This document shows positions 56,384-64,000 of a stretch of DNA of 64,000 bases, piece after piece. The position numbers and the translations under genes are program-made. The stretch is from Glaciozyma antarctica PI12 (taxonomy: Eukaryota > Basidiomycota > Microbotryomycetes > Kriegeriales > Camptobasidiaceae). How positions within the stretch are numbered: the stretch's first letter is position 1; each line of letters starts with the position of its first letter. The notes under the pieces are model-generated. The model did not search any database and was not told the DNA's origin. It saw only the letters and a program-made list of their open reading frames with translations. The DNA lies in contig KZ627151.1 in the NCBI GenBank assembly GCA_002917775.1, positions 260,607 through 324,606 on the forward strand, given 5' to 3'.

Positions 56384-59300
56384 ATGGTACGCGACTCTCT
56401 CTCGCCGACACGCGCCCGCTTTTCTGACCGCCCCCTTCTCCTCCACGCAGGCCAACGTCCCCTCCTCCGCCTCCAAGCGCCCTCGCTCGCCTTCACCCGG
56501 CCGCTCTTCCTCTGCTCAGGCAGCTGGTGGAGGAGGCGGTGGAGGTGGATCTCCTCCCCCGTCTTCTGCGCCCCCTTCTTCCCTCCCCGCCAGTTCTCCT
56601 CCGCCGGGCTTCTCGGACATTGACGACGATGGAGTCGAAGAGGATGGCATTAGGACGGATGGGACCGATGGCGAGGGTGAGGAGGAGGGAGAAGGCGAGG
56701 ACCTTTTTGACGAGAACATGGGAAAGTGAGTCGCGCTCTTCCTGCTCAGCCGACGTACAAGGGGGGAAGCTAACGAGCGCACAGCGATTACATCGAGAAC
56801 CAGCGACTGGACCGCTACGACGTCGGAGACATCAACGACGACGATGACTTCTCGGACGACCCGGACGCGCGTCGAGCGGCTGAGGCGCGCATGAAGACGC
56901 GAGACCGTCGGGCGGCTCGAGGAGCTCCTGCCGCAGAGGGGAGGAGGAAGGCGCGCATGCCGGCGTTCTTGGCGAGTGACGATGAGGACAGCGAAGACGA
57001 GGGGAGGCTTCTAGGGCAGAGGAGGGTGAGGAGGAACTACGACGAGCCTGCGGACGACGACGATGTCTATGGAGGAGTGAGTTGGCGTGCCTAGGGAGCT
57101 CACGCGGGAACGAGAGCTGACTCGGTGGTTCGCGCCCGCAGGAAATGCCGCTCGAGCAGCTGTCGGATATCAGGGCCGACTCCATCGCTCAGTGGATCGA
57201 GGACCCCCGCGCGAGGAGGACCATCATGCGCGAGTTCAAAAGCTTCCTCATGACCTACACCGACGCAGCAGGCGTCTCAACCTACGGCCAGCGTATTCGC
57301 CAACTCGGAGAAGGTGCGTTCTCCCCCTCGCCTCCCTCCCCGCCTCGCTGACCCCGTCCACGCAGTCAACTCCGAGTCCCTCGACGTCTCGTTCCTCCAC
57401 CTTTCAGACAGCAAAGCGATCCTCTCCTACTTTCTCGCCAACTCGCCCTCCTCCATGCTCCCCCTCTTCGACGAAGTCGCCCTCGACGTTATCCTCCTGT
57501 TCTACCCCTCCTACACCCGCATCCACGCCGAAGTCCACGTCCGAATCACCGAACTCCCCACCAGCTACACTCTGCGCGACCTGCGCCAAGTTCATCTCGA
57601 CGCGCTCGTGCGCGTGAGCGGAGTCGTCACGAGGAGGAGTGGCGTCTTCCCTCAGCTCAAGTATGTCAAGTTCGACTGCGGGAGGTGCGGGGAGGTCCTT
57701 GGTCCGTTCTACCAGGACGCGAGCGCCGAGATCAAGATCAGCTTCTGCAGCGGGTGCACCTCCAAGGGGCCGTTCACTGTCAACTCGGAGCAGGTGCGTT
57801 CTCGCGTTCGAGCTGATGCTGAGATGCAACTGACGAGGTTGAGCACGCAGACCGTCTACCGCAACTACCAGAAGATGACGCTTCAGGAGTCGCCAGGATC
57901 GGTCCCCGCAGGACGACTCCCTCGCCACCGCGAAGTCATTCTCCTTTGGGACCTCATCGACTCGGCCAAGCCTGGAGAAGAGATCGTTCGTCGCCTTTCT
58001 GCATCCTATGGCGTCGGCGTTGACTCCTTCTCCCCAAACAGGAAGTCACGGGCGTCTACCGCAACAATTTCGATACCTCGCTCAACGTCAAGAACGGCTT
58101 CCCCGTCTTCGCAACCGTCCTCGAAGCGAACCACATCAACAAGAAGGAGGACCTCTTCGCCTCGTTCCGACTCACGGAGGAGGACGAGAAGGCTATTCGA
58201 GCTCTCTCGCGCGACGAGCGGATCGGGAAGCGCATCATCAAGAGCATGGCGCCGAGCATCTACGGACACGAGGACATCAAGACGGCTATCGCGCTCTCCC
58301 TCTTCGGCGGCGTCTCCAAGGACATCAACAGGAAGCATCGCATCCGCGGCGACATCAACGTCCTCCTTCTCGGAGACCCCGGAACGGCCAAGTCTCAGTT
58401 CCTCAAGTACGTCGAGAAGACGGCGAACCGCGCGGTGTTCGCGACGGGTCAGGGAGCGAGTGCGGTCGGATTGACGGCGAGCGTGAGGAAGGATCCGGTG
58501 ACGAGGGAGTGGACGCTCGAGGGAGGAGCGCTCGTACTGGCCGACAAGGGAGTGTGCATGATCGACGAGTTTGACAAGATGAACGATGCGGATCGGTGAG
58601 TCCTGACTTCTTGTCGTTGCGAGGATGAGGATGGGAGCTGATGAGCGCGAGCGCAGGACGTCGATTCACGAAGCGATGGAGCAGCAGAGCATCTCCATCT
58701 CCAAGGCCGGCATCGTCACGACTCTCCAGGCTCGTTGCGCCATCATCGCCGCTGCCAACCCCATCCGAGGACGCTACAACCCCACGATCCCGTTCAGCCA
58801 AAACGTCGAGCTCACCGAACCCATTCTCTCTCGATTCGACATCCTGTGCGTCGTCAAGGACGCCGCCGACCCGATCGTTGACGAGATGCTCGCCAAGTTC
58901 GTCGTCGGGAGTCACCTGAGGAGTCATCCCAACTTTGACCCCGAAACGGACGAGGTCAACATCGCTACTTCGCTCGACCTCGACGTGCGTTCCTCCCTCT
59001 CTCGCCTTCGCGAGCTTGCTGACGCTGTGTGCACGCAGATCATCCCCCAGGACCTCCTTCGCAAGTACATCCAGTACGCGCGCGACCGCGTGAAGCCTCA
59101 ACTGCACCAGATGGACAACGACAAGATCTCGCGGCTCTATTCCGACCTTCGCCGCGAATCTCTCTCCACCGGCTCCTACCCGATCACCGTTCGTCACCTC
59201 GAGAGCATGATCAGGATGAGCGAGGCGAGCGCCAAGATGCATTTGCGCGAGTACGTGAGGGGCGACGATATCGACTTGGCGATCCAGGTCACCGTCGGGA

Positions 59301-59742
59301 GCTTCGTTTCGGCACAGAAGTCGTCGATCAAGAAGCAGCTGGAGCGTGGGTTCCGGTGAGTCCTCCTCTGCGTGTGCTGTGCGGGAGGGTCGGCGCTGAT
59401 GCGCTTTTTGGCGTTGTAGGAAGTACCTCCGAGTCGCGACGGACCATGAGGAAGTCCTGGCGTTCCTCCTCGGCCAGCTCGTCAAGGACAAAGTTCGGTA
59501 CCAGACGCTCAAGAACAACGCTTCGCCCGATAGCGTGACGATCAAGATTGCCGAGTTCGAGGAGCGGGTGCGTTCTTTTTCGTCCGTCGTTCCTGGGGTT
59601 CGCGAGGCTGATTGATTCGTCGCAGGCGAAGGAGCTGGAGATCTTTGATATCAGCGCGTTCCTAAGCTCGCAGCTGTTCAAGACGAACGGGTACAAGAAG
59701 GTTGGAGCGACCATCGTCAAGTCGTTCTCGGATCAGATCTAG
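56384..59742 (+). CDS. MCM2: DNA replication licensing factor MCM2
   Basis: Subunit of the MCM2-7 replicative helicase, loaded at origins in G1. The first coding exon is just ATG (56384-56386), followed immediately by a GTACGC intron; the next exon reads [18 protein letters not shown]. The acidic N-terminal tail (histone-binding and kinase target region in MCM2) includes [20 protein letters not shown] and [20 protein letters not shown]. The OB-fold domain has a C4 zinc finger ([13 protein letters not shown] … [12 protein letters not shown]) and [23 protein letters not shown]+ core: [20 protein letters not shown] (Walker A), [15 protein letters not shown] (Walker B) and [17 protein letters not shown] (arginine finger). 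The C-terminal winged helix ends [20 protein letters not shown] at 59742. About 890 aa, around ten exons. All catalytic motifs are intact. Confidence 0.96.
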
Positions 59743-60261
59743 GGGGAAGGAGGTTGCGAACAGTTTTGTAGCGGTGTAGTTTGGTCGTCGGTGTATTCGA
59801 GTTGTCATAGTCAGCCATACTGAGAGTCTGCTTCGTTGCTTTGACGTCGTCGAGCTGGAGCTGGAGAAGAGGGAATCGCCCTCGACGTCCTCGACCTCGC
59901 TTCGCACCCTCGCTTCAGCAGGATCTCGATTTAGCAAGCTTCAGTGGAAGCTGGTGATGCTTCGCGCGTTCAAATCTTCGTCTGCAGCGCAGCTTTTCGA
60001 GCAGAAGTGTTCCCTGGAAGAGAGCGGGACCGCTCGAGCAGCGAGATGCCGCTCGAAGTACCGCTCGAAGTACCGTTCCTCTCAGATCCTTCCGTAGCTA
60101 GCGTACGGCTTCCTGGTCCACTGGTAGAACGTACGTGACCTTCCCCCTTGGTCACACCTCCACACCGGGGTAGGCGGCAGGGAAAGGAAGAAAGCAGTCC
60201 ACTCCTCGCTCGCGCTCGCTGCGAGACCTCTTCGCGCCAAAATGTCCCAAGCTCGATTCCA
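59743..60261. other. intergenic between convergent genes
   Basis: 520 bp; the two flanking genes end here, so it holds 3' UTRs. It contains a 12-bp tandem duplication (60049-60072). No gene. Confidence 0.6.
60049..60072. repeat. 12-bp tandem duplication
   Basis: CCGCTCGAAGTA occurs twice in a row; a related CCGCTCGAGCA lies at 60030. Confidence 0.85.
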
Positions 60262-61286
60262 CTAAATCCCCAGCAGGAAGAAGATAAACTTGATCCTCTC
60301 GCCAGACCTGGCCGTCGCCTCCTTAGTCCTCGCCGTGGTGCAGAGTAGCTCGTAGAGGTAACGCTCTTGGGCGCCTCGCGCATGCGCACGGTTGAGGGGG
60401 AGCCAGCCGTAAATGTACTTGTCGAAGTAGATCTCGGGATCCTTGTTGTAGAACTACAGAGTCGGAAATCAGAGGAGGAACGGGAGAGCGGGTTTGCTGG
60501 CATACCTTCGTCTTCGGCGCGGGCTTCATGGGAATGATCCCGAACAGCTTGCGCGGCTTGGATTCCCGAGCTGCGTAGCGACCAACGTAGAGATCTCGGA
60601 CGTCCTTGAGCGTAAACTCAGCTTGTTTCGAGCTCTTGGGCAGGATCCAATCCTGCGAAAAGGGTCGTCAGAAGCGTTCTTCGGCACCGAGAGACGACGC
60701 ACCTCAACAACAGCCACTCCACCGTAAAGCGAGTCCTCCATATAACCTTTCGAGAAGAGTTTCGCTCCACTATCGATCTTGACGCCCTTGTATCCCGTCT
60801 CCTTCTTCCACGCGGCCTCCGAGATGTGCTCGGGCTTTGGCCACTCCCTGCGCGCGGCTTCAGCTCCACCTCCCCTCCCCTGCCAGCGGGTAGACTCACT
60901 CGAAAGCGTAGCAGCTAAACTTTTTCCCTTGCTGCACGGTCATCCCCAGCTCCTCCTCGTCCGCCTCCCTCCACACCCACTTCAGCTCGATCTTCCCTCC
61001 CTTCCCCTTCCGCGCGCCGACACAGGCGACCCACGCCTTCTCCGGCTGTGCCACGCTGAGCTTGATGTATTCCAGAGTGAGCTTGGTGCGGCGGTCGAGT
61101 TCTTCGAGCTGGTGGTAGCGCACGCAAGTGCAGGCGAGGGCGTGCGAGGTGAGGGGGTTTTGGAAAGAAAAAAAGGGGGGCTGGAAGGAGGTGGGGGGTG
61201 TACACGTGGAGGAAGAAGGGGTTGTTGGTGAAGATCTGGAAGAGTGGGGACGACGGCATTTGGAGCTGGGTGGTGGCGGGAAGCAT
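60262..61286 (-). CDS. conserved-looking protein of unknown function
   Basis: The ATG at 61286 gives MLPATTQLQMPSSPLFQIFT, then NNPFFLHVYTP. The following exon reads ALACTCVRYHQLEELDRRTK, LTLEYIKLSVAQPEKAWVAC, GGKIELKWVWREADEEELGM and TVQQGKKFSCYAFE, and after introns WPKPEHISEAAWKKETGYKG, LFSKGYMEDSLYGGVAVVE, DWILPKSSKQAEFTLKDVRD, LYVGRYAARESKPRKLFGII, then FYNKDPEIYFDKYIYGWLPL, stop at 60262. About 290 aa. Introns have good GT…AG ends. At the C6/T7 run near 61155-61170 the frame must change by one base, because the first segment and the ALACTC segment are in different frames; a homopolymer length error is likely. No family recognised. The globular, Trp/Tyr-rich sequence suggests a real conserved domain. 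Confidence 0.65.
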
Positions 61287-61725
61287 AGTGTGCGGCTCGG
61301 AGGTCCGCGGAAGCGTTGCCTCTCGAGCTGTGGCTTCGACGAAGCGTCCTCTCCTTCCGCCACGACCAACTTACGAGATCACCTGCTTCCTGCTCTTCCT
61401 TTGCTACTACACAACAGCGCACCTTTCGTGCTCCAAAGTGTTGAAAACGTTCAGAGTCGGTAAAATCGCGCCTTGCCACTCCGCAGCACGCCTCTGCGAC
61501 GCACTCTTCAGCTTGAGGCTCGTCTGAACGGCTTCGACTCGCGAAGGGAGCACCTCGAGCCTGTAAGCTTTGAGAAAGAAACGTTCCTGTGGCAGAACAA
61601 GCGATACACGACGCCTCGCGCTGCCAGCGACGCTCCTTCGCAACCGACACGATGCTCACTGAGCGAAATTCGAAAAGGCTTGCAGGCGTTCAAGCTTCCA
61701 GAGCTCCACCAGCTTCCAGTAAGCC
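61287..61725. other. intergenic, no gene seen
   Basis: 439 bp between two minus-strand genes, presumably the promoter of the 60262-61286 gene. A plus-strand frame at 61473-61796 overlaps the microprotein gene and lacks support. Confidence 0.5.
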
Positions 61726-61950
61726 CTACACGAACCCTCCCTTGGACCCCATCTTGTCGTCGATCCTCCGAAACCGAAACTCGTCGCGCCGACTAATGAT
61801 GAGGCAGCACGTCGTGAGGAACAGAGCGACTTCGACGGCGGTAAAGCCGTAGATCTGCACAGAGAGGGATCAGAATCAGCGCAACATGCAAGTGTCAGCA
61901 TGAACCGTTGCGAAGACGTGGTTGAGGAGGTTTGTAAGCTGCGAAGCCAT
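61726..61950 (-). CDS. 57-residue single-pass membrane microprotein
   Basis: Two exons: the ATG at 61950 gives MASQLTNLLNHVFAT, then a short intron (GTTCATGC donor, gcgctgat branch region, tgtgcag acceptor) and IYGFTAVEVALFLTTCCLII followed by SRRDEFRFRRIDDKMGSKGG FV and TAG at 61726-61728. One hydrophobic helix of about 20 residues is followed by a strongly basic cytosolic-type tail, a positive-inside arrangement. The frame is kept across the intron and codon bias is good. It resembles small accessory subunits of ER or mitochondrial membrane complexes, but I cannot place it in a family. Confidence 0.55.
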
Positions 61951-62686
61951 TTAGTGTCGACAAGCGAGCGAGCGAAATGACTGAGAGGCTCGTCTTCGAC
62001 TAGAGTACAGATCGCGCGCCTGTCACCGTTGACTGTTGCTTCCCCCTAAATCTTTTACCAAGAGTTAAGGCGGAGAAGCTCACTGAATCCTCATCAACGA
62101 GGAAGACACCGAGCGAGCGAGGGAGAAGCCGACGTCAAAACTCTCTCTCTCACGCTCTCACACGTCGGCTTATCGTTACCAATGCATTCAGGTCTTCTCA
62201 CGTCAACCCCGCGCGCTCTTACAGCTTAGTCGTAGCGAGACGTTCATTCCTTGCTACCGAACAAGCCGTCGCAGCTTTCATACCCACCGTTTGCGGTTCA
62301 AACTTCGCAGTGACTTTCAAACTCGTTTCTTCTCCTCTTTCCTGTCTCAAAATCGAGCCTACGCAGATAAATTTGCGCGTCGAAAGTGTTTCCTGAGAGG
62401 GTTAAGGACAGGGTTAAGGCGACTGACGACGAAACGGAAGGTTCACAGGTTGAAAAGGTTCACAATCTTGATCGCGTCGACTTTGGAGTGACTGCTGCTC
62501 CTCTCTCCAGACGACGACGAGCTTGAACGAGCTCAACCTGCCCGAACTCTCCTTCAGAGCTTCAATCTCAGCTCAGGCGCAGTACCGCCAGCAACACCGC
62601 CCGCCTCAGCCTTAGCACAGTTCATCCCCCTACTCGGCGCACGACCTCTCCCTCCAGCCAGCAAGCAACCCTCCCTCGAACGCGAG
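61951..62686. other. promoter region of MSH2, possible untranslated exon
   Basis: 736 bp, divergent between the microprotein and MSH2. The MSH2 frame remains open upstream from 62687 to a TGA at about 62493 but contains no ATG. An acceptor-like cctctctccag at about 62510 could join an upstream leader exon. No other gene seen. Confidence 0.45.
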
Positions 62687-64000
62687 ATGGTCATGTACGA
62701 GAGCAAGGAGAAGGACTTGGAGCAGGATCAATCGGCGGCAGAGGGGTTCTGCGCTGCTGTACGCAAGCTACCACCCGTCAGTCACGTCGCGTCTTCCTCC
62801 TCTCGTGTGCCCGACTCACCGCACCTTTGCACAGACTCCCAAGGGAACGATCCGCCTCTTTGACCGAGGGGTGAGCTCTATTCATACGCCACCCGAACGC
62901 CACTAACCACGACTGAGCAGGACTTCTTCTCCGCGTACGGAACGGACGCCATCTGGGTCGCGACGCACCATTACAAGACGCAGACCGTCATCAAGCACCT
63001 GGGGAAAGCTCCCGGCCTCGCCTCCTGCAGCATGTCCACCACCGTCGCTCAATCCTTTCTCCGGGATGCCCTCACGACCAAGCAACTCCGCATCGAGATC
63101 TACGAGTCGGAAGGAGGGAGCAAGTCGACCAGGTGGAAGCTGGGCAAGAGCGCGAGTCCGGGCAACTTGGGGAGCGTCGAGGAGCTGCTATTTGCGCATA
63201 CGGATATGCTGGCCGCACCCGTCATCCTGGCGCTCAAGCTCGTCGTCAAGGAGAACATCAAGACGGTCGGAGTCGCGTTTGCGGATACGTCGATGCAGGA
63301 GATGGGAGTGAGCGAGTTTATCGACAACGACTTGTTCTCCAACACCGAGGTGCGTCGTTTCGCGCTATGGGGAGGAGGGGGAGAAAAGCTAACACGCAAA
63401 CGCAGGCACTCCTCATCCAACTCGGCGTCAAGGAGGTTCTCATGCCGGCCGAGGACAAGACCAAGGACTACGAGCTCGACAAGATTCGCACTCTTGTCGA
63501 GCGCTGCAACATTGTCATCACGGATCGCAAAAAGAGTGAGCTTGTCCTCGGTCCTTCCCCGACCCCCTCGCTGACCCTCGAGTCGCAGGCGAGTTCACGG
63601 CCAAGGACGTCGAACAGGACCTCAACCGCCTCCTCGTAGGCAACCTTCAAGCCTCCACTCGCCGTGCGTTTTCTCGTCTTCTCCGTCGCAGCCTCTGCTG
63701 ACCCCGCTCCATCACAGCCGAATTCGATCTCAAGGTCGCCATGTCCGCCACCTCGGCTCTGATCTCGTACCTCGCTCTCATGGCCGACGAGTCCAACTTC
63801 TCCCACTTTACGCTCAGGAACCACGACCTCACGCAGTACATGAAGCTGGACGCGAGTGCTCTTCGCGCTTTGAACCGTGCGTTCGCTCGCCCCTTCGTCG
63901 CTCGAAGCGACTGACACCTCTTTCGCGCGAGCAGTGATGCCTGATCCGACGGGGATGGGAGGGTCGAACAAGAACATGTCGGTCTTTGGACTGCTTAACC
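62687..64000 (+). CDS. MSH2: DNA mismatch repair protein MSH2 (N-terminal half, runs off the window)
   Basis: MutS homologue that pairs with MSH6 or MSH3 to recognise mismatches and loops. From the ATG at 62687 the frame gives [20 protein letters not shown], then [30 protein letters not shown] and [20 protein letters not shown]: the mismatch-binding domain I, where MSH2 (unlike MSH6) lacks the Phe-x-Glu wedge. The connector domain reads [80 protein letters not shown] and [20 protein letters not shown]. The lever domain begins [20 protein letters not shown] and [20 protein letters not shown]. The window ends in [10 protein letters not shown], so the ATPase lies beyond it. An upstream start through a leader exon is possible. 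Short canonical introns throughout. Confidence 0.92.

Noticed and set aside
60114-60190. A-box-like sequence TGGTCCACTGG suggesting a tRNA
   Set aside because: No B-box (GTTCGA type) follows within 80 bp on either side and no cloverleaf can be drawn.

Overview
This window looks like a chromosomal segment of a GC-rich basidiomycete yeast, most likely Pucciniomycotina/Microbotryomycetes (Rhodotorula/Sporobolomyces-like). The signs are closely packed genes on both strands, many short introns (about 50-90 nt) with GTGCGT, GTGAGT or GTACGT donors, a CTGAC/CTAAC branch site and a CAG acceptor, strongly C/G-ending codons, and product families typical of basidiomycetes. I saw no rRNA, tRNA, CRISPR array, transposon or virus-derived element. 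The first bases contain Ns, so the left edge is probably a contig edge or gap. The right edge cuts through a gene.

Layout. 0.4-7.2 kb: a possible orphan terminal exon, a C2H2 zinc-finger transcription factor (-), a PD-(D/E)XK nuclease-like gene (-) and an ING-family PHD-finger gene (+). 7.2-10.6 kb: coding-like but unresolved sequence. 10.6-18.4 kb: a YAP-binding/ALF4/glomulin-type helical protein, serine palmitoyltransferase subunit LCB2 and THO-complex subunit THOC1/Hpr1, all (+). 18.4-20.8 kb: a predicted mitochondrial protein and an unknown small protein (-). 21.9-27.4 kb: an unknown polytopic membrane protein and an S49 (SppA-like) peptidase (+). 27.5-33.0 kb: a DUF2841/YDR124W-like gene and a second, divergent LCB2-like gene (-). 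33.8-34.6 kb: ribosomal protein uL23 (+), followed by what looks like the relic C-terminus of a P-type cation ATPase.

36.0-41.3 kb: an RTA1-family membrane protein (-), a Zn2Cys6 transcription factor whose start codon appears to be split by an intron (+), and a small hypothetical gene (-). 42.0-44.2 kb: a mitotic B-type cyclin (+) whose N-terminal coding region carries one frame break and one in-frame stop as assembled. 45.4-47.9 kb: a RING/TRAF-zinc-finger protein and mitochondrial ribosomal protein mL54 (+). 48.0-52.9 kb: a large type II membrane glycosyltransferase-like gene (-) divergent from the INO80 subunit Ies2 (+). 53.0-55.5 kb: an MFS sugar transporter (-). 56.4-64 kb: MCM2 (+), an unknown conserved-looking gene and a 57-residue membrane microprotein (both -), and the N-terminal half of mismatch-repair MSH2 (+), which runs off the end.

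There is no operon-like logic. These are mostly core genes of replication and repair (MCM2, MSH2), chromatin and transcription (ING, Ies2, THOC1, transcription factors), translation (uL23, mL54), sphingolipid synthesis (two LCB2 genes) and transport. The most notable points are the paired LCB2 genes with a matching splice site, an SppA-type protease in a fungus, introns placed at or inside start codons, and several single-base frame breaks in otherwise conserved genes, which may be assembly errors.
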